Translations under genes and position numbers: made by a program
Shown: positions 23,934 to 31,798 of the stretch, in pieces
Numbering within the stretch: the first letter of the stretch is position 1
Layout of the letters: each line of letters starts with the position of its first letter
Notes under the pieces: model-generated
What the model saw: only the letters and a program-made list of their open reading frames with translations
Database searches by the model: none
What the model was told of the DNA's origin: nothing
Assembly (NCBI GenBank): GCA_958295745.1
Contig: CATQHD010000007.1
Location: 1 to 35,115, forward strand
Direction: 5' to 3'
Source of the DNA: an uncultured Acidimicrobiia bacterium
Lineage (GTDB): Bacteria > Actinomycetota > Acidimicrobiia > Spongiisociales > Spongiisociaceae
Length of the DNA stretch: 35,115 nt

Positions 23934-26115
23934 CACGGGTGTCCGGACATCCGGGGCGGGCCCGCCGATCGCCTGCGGGGGGTTTTGTCCCGCGGATGTC
24001 TGGATCCGGGGCGAGCGGTGTCCTGCGTCCGTGGGCACCGCCGGCCGCATGTCGGATGTCGGGGATGCGCCGGCGGGCAGGATGCCGGCCATGCCCGGAG
24101 ATCCGGCCCCGGCGGACGGGCGCATCCTCAAGTTCGGACGCCGCGCCACCGCGTCCGGGGAGGACACCGCCCCGGCGGAACAGAGATTGCGATCCGGTAC
24201 CGCCGCGTCCCGGCCCGATGCCGCATCCTGCAGATCCCAGATCTCTGTTTCCCCCGGACGTTCCCGCCGACCGGCCGGACTGCGGGCAGGGCCCGTATCC
24301 GGCTGCCGCGCCGTGCGGCAACGCACAGCCCCCGACTTCCCGGGACCGGTTTTTTGGCGCCGGTCGCGCCCCGCACATGCACCCGTCGGGATCCGGCGCG
24401 CCGGCCATCCGGATCCTCCGGCACCTGCCTTGCAGAGGCATCAGAAGGCCTGCAATCGACGTCGTGTAAAGAAGTTTTTCCATGTCCGGTCGGAGCCGTG
24501 AAGGTTCGAAGGGTCCATCATGTGCAAACCCCGGGCGTCCGCAGGGTGTACGCATGATGCATGAAAGGTCATAGTCCGAACGCGTCCGGACACGATTCGA
24601 TTGCGTTGAGATCCGGCCACCCGATGCGAGGTGTGCAGACCCTCCCCGCGCGCGCCCCGCCCCGTCCATGATCACCGCCGCCTCGCCGCACCGGCCGTTT
24701 GAAAAACGCCGGCGTCCTCTTCCCCCCCCTCCCCAGCCCGGCACTTCATCCCCCCGCCCGGAACCCGGGCGCCCCCACGAACATCCGCAGGTGATCCGAC
24801 GCGGTTACGCCAGGGATCAGCCGCGTACCGGCGGTTCCCGCCGCCGCCGCCGCCGCCGCATACGGCACGGATCCTTTCGCCGATCCGTGGCCGCTGTCCG
24901 CGCGCGTTCCGGCGCCGGTGCATCGCGACGGTCGCATCCGTCACCTCCAGCACGAATCCGTCCCGGTCCACCGCCGGAATCGGCCGCTTCAAGGGACGCC
25001 ACCGGCATGCCGCCGTTTCGGCACAGGCCCCGCTGACGCGTGCGACATGCGGACCCCGGGAAGAGGATTGCGGTGCGCATCATGCCGTGTTCCGTCGGCA
25101 CGCGGCATCCCGCACCGGTGCCCTGCCGCATGTTCCGTCGGCACGCGGCATCCCGCACCGGTGCCCTGCCGCATGTTCCGTGCGGCATCCGCAGGGAATG
25201 CAGGATCCCCGCCGCCTGGGAAAAATTCGGCGATGCTTCCGTCCGGGATCCGGCGGGCGGCCGGAACGCCGGAGATCATCCGGTTCTCCTGTCCCGTGTT
25301 TCCGGAGGCGTTTGTGCCGCAACCTGATCGTCTCGCATGCCCCGGACGGCATTCCCGCGATGTCGGCACACCGTTCCCCGCAGGTGACGGTCAGGCACAT
25401 TGCGGGCGGTCCCTCTTTTTTGCGCGGATGTTTTTCCGTCCTGTGCGATTCCAAAAGGTGTCGGTGCGTCGCCATCCCGGATTGGCCGGCGGCGCCCCCG
25501 GCCGTAAAGGCCCTGGACGGATTTCAGATCCCGCAAGGGCCTTTCGATGCGGCCACATGGTCTGCCCCACCGCCCCGCCTACAAAAAGGAATTCGCAGAT
25601 AACCCGTCCGGGGGAGTCCCACACATCCCGACGGCTCCCGGCCTTGATACATTCAAAGACATCTGACAGACCCGCAAAACCGCACCTGAAATACGGTACT
25701 TGTTCCGGACATGATTCGAAAAGGCCCCAATTCGGCACCTTCCGGATGTGGATCTCGAGCGCGCGGTACGGTTCTGAAATTTTACTTGCGGGCTGACCGT
25801 TGTCCATCAGAACGGCCGGATTGGGCGGGTGCGCAGACCGGTACAGTGAATGAACCTGGCTGTCAAACCGCAGACCGGCACTGGATTGCCCGGTTGACCC
25901 ACGGGCAAGATCCCGACGGCCAGGATTCCTGACCGCGGGCGAATCAGAATGCCGGATTGTGACTGATCTGGAGCAAGGATGCGCATCGGGGCGGTGTCAG
26001 AACATGAAAATGCGTGTGCGGGCAGGCACAGGACATGCCTGGAAACCCGTCCCCGGGAGCGCCGGCCAAGCACATCTTCAGGTTCTGATGCGGGGCAACC
26101 CGTGGCAAAATCATA
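23934..26115. other. 2.2-kb stretch without a supportable gene
   Basis: Several frames of 100-290 codons are open on both strands, for example minus 23917-24744 and plus 24918-25796. They are rich in Arg, Gly, Pro and Ala, overlap each other and show no family motif, as expected of high-GC non-coding DNA. The least bad candidate is minus 25391-25807 (138 codons from ATG at 25807), whose first 90 residues have a balanced composition, but it has no recognisable domain or clear promoter. The stretch also holds a CCG run (about 24838-24860), a C8 tract at 24722 and a 43-bp direct repeat. It may be decayed genes or a spacer between the surface gene and the IS-rich island. Confidence 0.5.
25088..25190. 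repeat. 43-bp direct repeat, 2.3 copies
   Basis: A 43-bp unit beginning TGTTCCGTCGGCACGCGGCA occupies 25088-25130 and recurs without change at 25131-25173. A diverged partial copy follows. The copies are adjacent with no spacer, so this is a simple tandem duplication and not a CRISPR array. Confidence 0.85.
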
Positions 26116-26268
26116 GGTTGTGCGGTAACCCTGCCTAAAAACCACCCAGATCGGCCTCTGGACGTGACGCGGGTGGCTGGCCGGCGGCTGTTCCCGCCTG
26201 GGATCCCGTAGGCACGCGTTTTTCGCGACTGCAAACCAACCACAAGACAAATTATTTTCACATAGGAT

Positions 26269-26276
26269 CTTAAATA
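26269..26276 (+). promoter_or_regulatory. TATA box of the IS transposase
   Basis: CTTAAATA is centred about 24 nt before the TTG start at 26296. This predicts a transcript that begins at or next to the start codon. Confidence 0.5.
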
Positions 26277-26295
26277 GACAGGCCGAGATCCGCCG

Positions 26296-27789
26296 TTGCC
26301 TTTGAAAAACGACGGAACCGCCTGTCAACAGACAGTAACAAAATCCGGATTTAAGCATGACGGTGACGGACCGCACGGCACCGGCCCTAAAAACTGCGAC
26401 GAAAAATACATCGAACGCGGCGCGGCGCTGATCCTGGACGCCGAGGAGGGCAAAGAGGCGGAGCTGAAAAAGGCCAACCGCCACAAAAACGGCCACCCGT
26501 TGGTATACACGGAGTCGTTGATCATGTCTGTTGCACTGGTCAGGAGCATGCTCGGGATGCCGTACCGGCAGCTTGCGGGCTTTGTGGGGGCCATGCTGGG
26601 GCCCGAAAACGTCCCGTCCTACGGCCACCTGCGCGAGCGGATCAACAGGCTGGACGTCAAGATCGTGGACAACTTCGTACTGGCATCATCCAAACCCGGA
26701 ATGATCAGGCTCGTAGTGGACTCGTCCGGGCTCAGGCAGCACAACTGCGGCTCGTGGATAGCGAAAAAGTGGAAGACCAAGCGCGGGTTCGTCAAGATCC
26801 ATTTCCTGATAGACGCGGACACCAAAAAGGTGCTGGGCCTGAAGGTGACCGACGAGTCCGTGGGCGACCCGACCGTATTCCAGGAGATGTTTGACGACGT
26901 CCTAAGGATGCTGGGTCCGGTTCCAAAGGGGTTTACGGACATGGAGATCGAGGAGAAGGCGAGGATCGGGGCGATCAGGGCAGCCGCCCAGGATGATGTG
27001 GACGAGGTGGTGACCGCGGCGATAAGGGAGGCGGCCGGCGACATCAAGGTGGAGGTTGCGGGGGCTGTGGCGTCCGCGGGTGTGGAGGTTGCAAAGGGGG
27101 CGGCGTCCGCGGGTGTGGAGGTTGCAAAGGGGGCGGCGTCCGCGGGTGTGGAGGTTGCAAAGGGGGCGGCGTCCGCGGGTGTGGAGGTTGCAAAGGGGGC
27201 GGCGTCCGCGGGTGTGGAGGTTGCAAAGGGGGCGGCGTCCGCGGGTGTGGAGATAGCGGGGGCTACGACGGTCGAAACCGCAAATATGAAACCCCGACAA
27301 AACCGCATGCCGTCAAATCCCGCCGCCGTCCGCCGAACCATAAACAAGATAGCAAAGGAGGCGGTATCGGACATTTCACACACCCCGTTTGTGATAGTAC
27401 TCGGCGACAGGGCCTACGCGACGCGCACCATCATAGGGGCGGTCAAAAAGGCCGGATTTGTACCGGGGATCCTGTTCAAGAAGAACGCCAAAGATGCCGG
27501 AGAGAACCCCGACGACCCGTGGGACGAGCAGGCGTGCGACCAGCTTGGGGCGGGGGAACAAAACGTCGCCAGCCTCCCGACAGAGGACAAGGTGGCCAAC
27601 CGCGAGGAGTGGAAAAAGCTGAACGGGTACGGCAAGAGGTGGATAGTGGAGATTGTATTTGCCTCATTCAAGAGGATGTTCGGCGAGTCCGTCAGTTCGC
27701 TGACCAAGGAAGCCATAATCCAAGAGGTAAGGATCAAGGTGGCAATCTACAACGGGTTGATAGACAAGGAGATGGCCAGGGCATGCTAG
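26296..27789 (+). CDS. IS5-like DDE transposase with internal 11-residue tandem repeats (497 aa)
   Basis: The enzyme cuts and rejoins the IS ends. The N-terminal region (PYRQLAGFV near residue 90) matches the IS5-type 'LPYRQLEG' region. The catalytic acids can be placed at D142 (VVDSSGLRQ), D371 (VLGDRAYATR) and E452 (RWIVEIVFASFKRMFGE). KIHFLIDADTKKVLGLKVTD between the first two is the usual RNase H-like strand. Between D142 and D371 lies an unusual insert: residues about 218-330 are Ala-, Val- and Glu-rich, and residues about 258-320 are five full copies plus a partial copy of an 11-residue repeat (ASAGVEVAKGA). The family is usually about 300-400 residues with a shorter spacing there. The start is TTG at 26296, chosen because the TATA box predicts a leaderless transcript and no in-frame ATG precedes the conserved region. 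Both DDE halves are in one frame, so the repeats have not broken the gene. Confidence 0.88.
   Translation: MPLKNDGTACQQTVTKSGFKHDGDGPHGTGPKNCDEKYIERGAALILDAEEGKEAELKKANRHKNGHPLVYTESLIMSVALVRSMLGMPYRQLAGFVGAMLGPENVPSYGHLRERINRLDVKIVDNFVLASSKPGMIRLVVDSSGLRQHNCGSWIAKKWKTKRGFVKIHFLIDADTKKVLGLKVTDESVGDPTVFQEMFDDVLRMLGPVPKGFTDMEIEEKARIGAIRAAAQDDVDEVVTAAIREAAGDIKVEVAGAVASAGVEVAKGAASAGVEVAKGAASAGVEVAKGAASAGVEVAKGAASAGVEVAKGAASAGVEIAGATTVETANMKPRQNRMPSNPAAVRRTINKIAKEAVSDISHTPFVIVLGDRAYATRTIIGAVKKAGFVPGILFKKNAKDAGENPDDPWDEQACDQLGAGEQNVASLPTEDKVANREEWKKLNGYGKRWIVEIVFASFKRMFGESVSSLTKEAIIQEVRIKVAIYNGLIDKEMARAC
27070..27252 (+). repeat. 33-bp in-frame tandem repeat inside the transposase
   Basis: Five full copies, starting at 27070, 27103, 27136, 27169 and 27202, and a partial sixth at 27235 are identical by eye. 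The unit begins GCGTCCGCGGGTGTGGAGGT and encodes 11 residues. Identity between copies indicates recent expansion, and the multiple-of-three length keeps the transposase frame. Predicted structure is helical (Ala/Val/Glu/Lys). Confidence 0.92.
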
Positions 27790-28034
27790 GGAACAGCACG
27801 GTGGGACGCGGCAGGGCCCGCTTGATCGGCGCATGCGTTGCAGCGGAGCCTGGTTAGGGGGCCGATGTGGTGGAGACTTGGTCATGCTGTAGGGTTACCG
27901 CACAAACTACAAAATCAAGTGACTGGCGGCATGGCACCTTGAGATACTGCGGAAATTACCAACGCGTTTTGGGCCGCCCGCCGTACGTCACCACCGGCCG
28001 GAAACCCCCGTTTTCGAGGTTTGTGGAGGGGGAA

Positions 28035-28052
28035 GGGCGGATAGTTCCGCCC
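28035..28052. other. Short hairpin upstream of the deaminase gene
   Basis: GGGCGGA and TCCGCCC are perfect complements separated by TAGT. The hairpin lies in the 216-bp gap between the IS end and the deaminase start, about 40 bp before the TATA-like box of that gene. No other gene is visible in the gap. Confidence 0.5.
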
Positions 28053-28093
28053 GTCCATGTCCCAGATCGACAGAACCGCGATCAGAAACACGG

Positions 28094-28099
28094 TTATAG
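28094..28099 (+). promoter_or_regulatory. TATA-like box of the deaminase gene
   Basis: GGTTATAGTC is centred 27 nt before the ATG at 28124, the spacing expected for a leaderless archaeal transcript. No SD-like sequence lies before that ATG, which supports this start. Confidence 0.5.
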
Positions 28100-28123
28100 T
28101 CGTCCCGTCCCATTGTCTACACC

Positions 28124-29596
28124 ATGACCGGAAAATCCAGGCCGGAGCTTGTCTTTGGGCTGATCGGACCTCTGGGAACGGATCTGGACGGTGTCTGCGA
28201 CATGCTCGCCGAATCGTTGGACAGGGTAAGGTACGGCTCCGAAAGGATCGTGCTCAGCGATGGGCTCTTGGAGGTCCGGGGCCTAGAGACGCCCACAGGG
28301 GGGGGGGACTCGGAGTACGATCGGATCGCCTCCTGTATGGATCGCGGCAACGAGCTTGGGCGCAGGGTGGGAGCCGGCGCCGCGGCGGTTTTGGCGGTGA
28401 TCCATATACAAGAGTCACGCGAGAACATTACGGGATCCGTGGAGATGCCGGCCACGGGCCACGCGTACCTGCTAAAATCGCTCAAGCGTATCGGCGAGGT
28501 CAGGGCGCTACGTGACATATACGGCAGGCGGTTGTGGCTGATCTCCGTGTACGCATCAAAGGCCACAAGGATCACAGATCTGGAGAAGAGACTGGGGGAT
28601 CGCGCCGGGGATCTGATCGACAGGGACTACCACGAGGAGGGCGGTACAGGACATTCGGTGCGGGAGGCGTTCCCAGGGGGCGATGTCTTTGTAGATGCCT
28701 CGGATCCGGCCGCCACACGGGTCCAGATCGACCGGTTCGTGGATCTGATCTTTGGCAACACATTCCACACCCCCACCGCGGAGGAGCTGGGCATGTCCCA
28801 TGCACGCACCGTCTCCTTCACGTCCTCGTCCCTGTCCCGGCAGGTGGGGGCGGTCATACAGACCGTGGACGGGGATCTGGTCTCCACCGGCGTCAACGAG
28901 GTGCCCAAGGCCGGCGGCGGGGTTTACGGTACCGGGGACGGGCACGACTCGCGCGAGTTTGTGCTCGGATACGACTCGAACCAGCGCGAGCGCAACCGGA
29001 TGCTCGCAGACGCGCTCTCAAGACTCAAGAGGGCGGGCTGGCTTGCGGCAGAGTATGCGGATCGGAGCGATGCGGACATTGCGGAGGAGGCGTCTCGATC
29101 GGCCGATCTGTCGGGGATGGGATTCATGGACGTGACGGAGTACGGCAGGGAGGTGCACGCCGAGATGGACGCCCTGGTGGGCGCCGCCAGGCGCGGCATC
29201 CCCGTCGCGGGCTGCACCATGTACAGTACGACATTCCCCTGCCACATCTGCGCCAAGCACGTCGTGGCCTCCGGCATACGCCGGCTGGTCTTCATCGAGC
29301 CGTACCCGAAGAGCCACGCCGAGGCGCTGTTCGCCGACTCGATCAGCGTGGGCGACAGCAGGGAGGGCAGGATCCACTTCAAGCCATACTTTGGCATCTC
29401 GCCCGGGCGATATGCCGACCTGTTCGCCATGGGTACGCGCAAGGACGCCTCCGGCGGACGGGCCGACTGGAACGCCGCCGCGGCCGTGCCGAGGCTGCTC
29501 GACTACGGGGAGTACCTGAAGGAGGAGGACTCGGCCGTGGACCTTTTGATTCAAAGCATGGCCGAAAACGGCCTCTCCATGAAAGACACCCGGTGA
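28124..29596 (+). CDS. avcD: Anti-phage dCTP/dCMP deaminase, AvcD-like (490 aa)
   Basis: Proteins of this family deaminate cytosine deoxynucleotides during phage infection, lowering dCTP and blocking phage DNA synthesis. The two-part layout is visible. The N-terminal half (about residues 8-200) is a P-loop-kinase-like domain starting LVFGLIGPLGTDLD, where the loop is degenerate because the Gly-Lys-Ser/Thr of an active P-loop is absent. The C-terminal half (about residues 225-460) is a zinc-dependent cytidine/deoxycytidylate deaminase with H345-A346-E347 and P372-C373-x-x-C376, that is, the zinc ligands His, Cys and Cys and the catalytic Glu. Length agrees with the family. The gene is preceded by a TATA-like box at leaderless spacing and lies between an IS and tandem repeats. 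In bacteria the inhibitor AvcI is a small RNA just upstream; none can be identified here. A G10 tract (28298-28307) lies inside the gene at codons 59-62, and the frame is intact on both sides. Confidence 0.88.
   Translation: MTGKSRPELVFGLIGPLGTDLDGVCDMLAESLDRVRYGSERIVLSDGLLEVRGLETPTGGGDSEYDRIASCMDRGNELGRRVGAGAAAVLAVIHIQESRENITGSVEMPATGHAYLLKSLKRIGEVRALRDIYGRRLWLISVYASKATRITDLEKRLGDRAGDLIDRDYHEEGGTGHSVREAFPGGDVFVDASDPAATRVQIDRFVDLIFGNTFHTPTAEELGMSHARTVSFTSSSLSRQVGAVIQTVDGDLVSTGVNEVPKAGGGVYGTGDGHDSREFVLGYDSNQRERNRMLADALSRLKRAGWLAAEYADRSDADIAEEASRSADLSGMGFMDVTEYGREVHAEMDALVGAARRGIPVAGCTMYSTTFPCHICAKHVVASGIRRLVFIEPYPKSHAEALFADSISVGDSREGRIHFKPYFGISPGRYADLFAMGTRKDASGGRADWNAAAAVPRLLDYGEYLKEEDSAVDLLIQSMAENGLSMKDTR
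28298..28307. repeat. G10 homopolymer inside the deaminase gene
   Basis: Ten G encode part of TGGGD at about residue 60. The frame shown keeps both conserved halves together; loss or gain of one base would truncate the protein before the deaminase domain. Confidence 0.85.
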
Positions 29597-29601
29597 AAGG
29601 G

Positions 29602-29609
29602 TTTATATG
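29602..29609 (+). promoter_or_regulatory. TATA box of the small gene
   Basis: GGGTTTATATGA begins a few bases after the deaminase stop and is centred about 26 nt before the ATG at 29631. This is ideal for a leaderless archaeal transcript and argues that the small gene has its own promoter. Confidence 0.6.
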
Positions 29610-29630
29610 AAAATCCGGCCAATATAGGTC

Positions 29631-29741
29631 ATGGTAAAACATGAGCAAGGCTGGATGAAGAAGTATGCTGAAGAAGCGGTAGAACGCTACAAAAAGCTCC
29701 CCCAGTGGCGAAAGGATATGTGCCCCCGGGATTTGTATTGA
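29631..29741 (+). CDS. Small basic protein, 36 aa
   Basis: ATG at 29631 opens 36 codons ending in TGA at 29739-29741. The product begins MVKHEQGWMKKYAEEA and continues with VERYKKLPQWRK, giving a charged amphipathic helix with two Trp, then CPRDLY. Base composition is lower in GC than the deaminase. The TATA box at exactly the expected distance is the main evidence that it is real. No family is recognised with certainty. Being directly downstream of the deaminase, it might be a small partner or regulator, or the remaining N-terminus of a longer gene cut by the tandem repeats; neither is shown. Confidence 0.55.
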   Translation: MVKHEQGWMKKYAEEAVERYKKLPQWRKDMCPRDLY

Positions 29742-29896
29742 TCTATCCGTTGGTTCTTTCCTGAATTCGAGTGTTTTCGATCCAAGCGGCATACATCTCT
29801 CTTGTGATGATGTCGGCGGCAGGAATCTGGCCCACTAGCTTTTCTTTCCCGCTATCTGCACACCTGATTGAATGGGGTGGCGTGTTTGCCGGTGCG

Positions 29897-30376
29897 GCTG
29901 CGTGGGCATCTGCTCGTGCGGCTGCGTGGGCATCTGCTCGTGCGGCTGCGTGGGCATCTGCTCGTGCGGCTGCGTGGGCATCTGCTCGTGCGGCTGCGTG
30001 GGCATCTGCTCGTGCGGCTGCGTGGGCATCTGCTCGTGCGGCTGCGTGGGCATCTGCTCGTGCGGCTGCGTGGGCATCTGCTCGTGCGGCTGCGTGGGCA
30101 TCTGCTCGTGCGGCTGCGTGGGCATCTGCTCGTGCGGCTGCGTGGGCATCTGCTCGTGCGGCTGCGTGGGCATCTGCTCGTGCGGCTGCGTGGGCATCTG
30201 CTCGTGCGGCTGCGTGGGCATCTGCTCGTGCGGCTGCGTGGGCATCTGCTCGTGCGGCTGCGTGGGCATCTGCTCGTGCGGCTGCGTGGGCATCTGCTCG
30301 TGCGGCTGCGTGGGCATCTGCTCGTGCGGCTGCGTGGGCATCTGCTCGTGCGGCTGCGTGGGCATCTGCTCGTGCG
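29897..30376. repeat. 24-bp tandem repeat, 20 perfect copies
   Basis: A 24-bp unit beginning GCTGCGTGGGCATCTGCTCG fills 480 bp, exactly 20 copies with no difference seen by eye. Because the unit is a multiple of three and has no stop in any frame, all six frames are open across it, giving 8-residue repeats such as HEQMPTQP (minus strand) or AAAWASAR (plus strand). A minus-strand frame 29743-30471 runs through the array and ends in a protein-like tail (EKLVGQIPAADIITREMYAA), so part of a real gene may be present, but no frame is clearly coding. The array abuts the 3' end of a decayed transposase. There are no spacers, so it is not CRISPR. Confidence 0.95.
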
Positions 30377-30950
30377 GGACACCTGTAAGAAGCCGGTCCG
30401 CTTATCGGCGCATGATGTCCCGGCCGGCCCGTATGCAGGACAGCCGGGCGTTCTGGATGAGGACGGCCCACCTGTTGCGGTCCGGCATCGATATGCCGGC
30501 GCCTCGCAGAGCGTCATGTTGCCACCCAGGCCCATGTGCGGGAGTACGTGGTTGTGGCATACGCGTAGCAGAGCCGTGCAGGTGTCGCCCTCCCTGCTAC
30601 GCACGGTCTTGATCCCGGGCGCGCAGCTCGTCGTTGAACCTCTCCATCCTGTTGTTGTCCTGGTCGCCGTTCGCGTGTATGTGGCCGTTGTGGATCGTGT
30701 CCTTTTACAGGGGGGGGTTCTTTGGCCTGCATTCCCTGTTCCATACGTCGTGGTACGTCCCGTCCTTGTCGGATACCGGCACGGCGGGGGCCTAGCCTAT
30801 GCGCATCTTTGCGCTCCTGAACATGGGCTAGACATAGTCCGTATCATTGTGCGCCATCAGGGCCCCCGCCATCCGGTACCTTGTCACGTCGTCAATGATT
30901 GCGTGCAGATACCTCCGGTGGCCCGATGATCCGATCTGCATGTAGTCGGT

Positions 30951-30962
30951 CCCCCCCCCCCC
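30951..30962. repeat. C12 homopolymer at a transposase frameshift
   Basis: Twelve C on the plus strand sit exactly where the reading frame of the rve transposase changes, between ...NMSKKW and TDYMQIG. A length change in this tract is the simplest explanation of that frameshift. Confidence 0.85.
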
Positions 30963-31130
30963 TCCATTTTTTGGACATGTTGTGGTGCAACGAGTCCTCA
31001 AACGCGCCTGAACCGCGCGCAAACCGGGTTATGATTCTGTGTACGGCCCGGTATGATACGGTGTGGTCAGGGTTTTTTAGATCTTTGATGTTCTGCCCAA
31101 TGTTCCAGGCGATCCTGTGCAACGACATGC

Positions 31131-31236
31131 CGGCGGCATACGTGTCCGGCACCTCCGCCACCAGTGCATGCAGATTGACCTGTACGTAATACTCGGCCCC
31201 CTCGGCGGCATACGTGTCCGGCACCTCCGCCACCAG
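31131..31236. repeat. 34-bp direct repeat, 72 bp apart
   Basis: The 34 bases at 31131-31164 (starting CGGCGGCATACGTGTCCGGC) recur exactly at 31203-31236. In the transposase frame this doubles ALVAEVPDTYAA. The second copy lies just before the joint with the deaminase fragment at 31254, so it may mark a rearrangement end. Confidence 0.85.
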
Positions 31237-31253
31237 GGCGGCGGCATCCTCCA

Positions 31254-31798
31254 CCACACGGGTCCAGATCGACCGGTTCGTGGATCTGATCTTTGGCAAC
31301 ACATTCCACACCCCCACCGCGGAGGAGTCGGGCATGTCCCATGCGCGCACCGTCTCCTTCACGTCCTCGTCCCTGTCCCGTCAGGTGGGGGCGGTCATAC
31401 AGACCGCGGACGGGGATCTGGTCTCCACCGGCGTCAACGAGGTGCCCAAGGCCGGCGGCGGGGTTTACGGTACCGGGGACGGGCACGACTCGCGCGAGTT
31501 TGTGCTCGGATACGACTCGAACCAGAGAGAGCGCAACCGGATGCTTGCAGACGCGCTCTCAAGACTCAGGAGGGCGGGCTGGCTTGCGGCGGAGTATGCG
31601 GATCGGAGTGATGCGGACATTGCAGAGGCGGCGTCTCGATCGGCCGATCTGTCGGGGATGGGATTCATGGACGTGACGGAGTACGACGGGGAGGTGCATG
31701 CGGAGATGGACGCGCCTGTGGGGGCTGCAAGGCGCAACGAGTCGATCAAAGGATGCACCATGTACTGTACGACCTTTCCGTGCCACATCAGAACTTGA
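31254..31798 (+). pseudogene. Truncated second copy of the AvcD-like deaminase
   Basis: Positions 31254-31789 align without gaps to 28713-29248 of the intact gene (constant offset 2541). I count about 40 differences by eye, most of them in the last 120 bp. The copy starts at residue 198 of the full protein (TRVQIDRF) and ends in PCHIRT followed by a stop. It keeps HAE but loses the second zinc Cys and everything after it, as well as the whole N-terminal domain. Its frame stays open and is joined to a short upstream open stretch (from GTG at 31214), so an aberrant peptide of about 194 residues could be made, but it cannot be an active deaminase. Confidence 0.9.

Larger units (their letters stand above)
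26116..27907 (+). mobile_element. Complete insertion sequence, IS5-like, about 1.79 kb
   Basis: TTGTGCGGTAACCCT at 26118-26132 is the exact reverse complement of 27891-27905. Extending the ends outwards gives G-x-TTGTGCGG at both ends with one mismatch, so I place the ends at 26116 and 27907. A TA dinucleotide flanks each end (26114-26115 and 27908-27909), which fits a two-base target duplication as in some IS5-family groups, though two bases can match by chance. The element encloses a single full-length DDE transposase. The ends and the enzyme look intact, so the element may be active. Confidence 0.85.
30402..31253 (-). pseudogene. Decayed rve-type (DDE integrase-core) transposase
   Basis: Pieces of one transposase can be read in order on the minus strand. 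A helix-turn-helix-like segment with YRAVHRIITRFARGSG lies near 31060. The start of the catalytic core, TDYMQIGSSGHRRYLHAIID, lies near 30920. RMERFNDELRARDQD follows near 30620, then HNHVLPHMGLGG near 30540, and finally NRWAVLIQNARLSC before TAA at 30402-30404. The frame changes at the C12 tract (30951-30962). Two TAG stops follow (after DNTDYV- and KMRIG-like segments), and another shift lies near the G8 tract at 30710. It cannot be functional as it stands. The C-terminal 'PHMGLGG...LIQNA' signature is that of a transposase family common in archaeal genomes; I do not assign an IS family. Confidence 0.75.

Noticed and set aside
23917-24744. Open frames on both strands, about 200-275 codons
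   Set aside because: Composition is dominated by Gly, Arg, Pro and Ala, the frames overlap on both strands, and no motif or promoter supports any of them.
24918-25796. Plus-strand frame of 292 codons
   Set aside because: It runs through the 43-bp direct repeat and has random-looking Cys/Arg/Pro-rich sequence with no family pattern.
29897-30376. CRISPR array
   Set aside because: The repeats are directly adjacent with no spacers; the same holds for the 33-bp array at 27070 and the 43-bp repeat at 25088.
29743-30471. Minus-strand 242-codon protein with ADAHAAAR repeats, and five other frames through the same array
   Set aside because: All six frames are open across the 24-bp array, so openness is no evidence. 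Only the short tail near 29743-29850 looks protein-like, which is not enough to call a gene.
31214-31798. A working second deaminase
   Set aside because: It lacks the N-terminal domain, the second Cys of PCxxC and the whole C-terminal part, so it cannot bind zinc normally.
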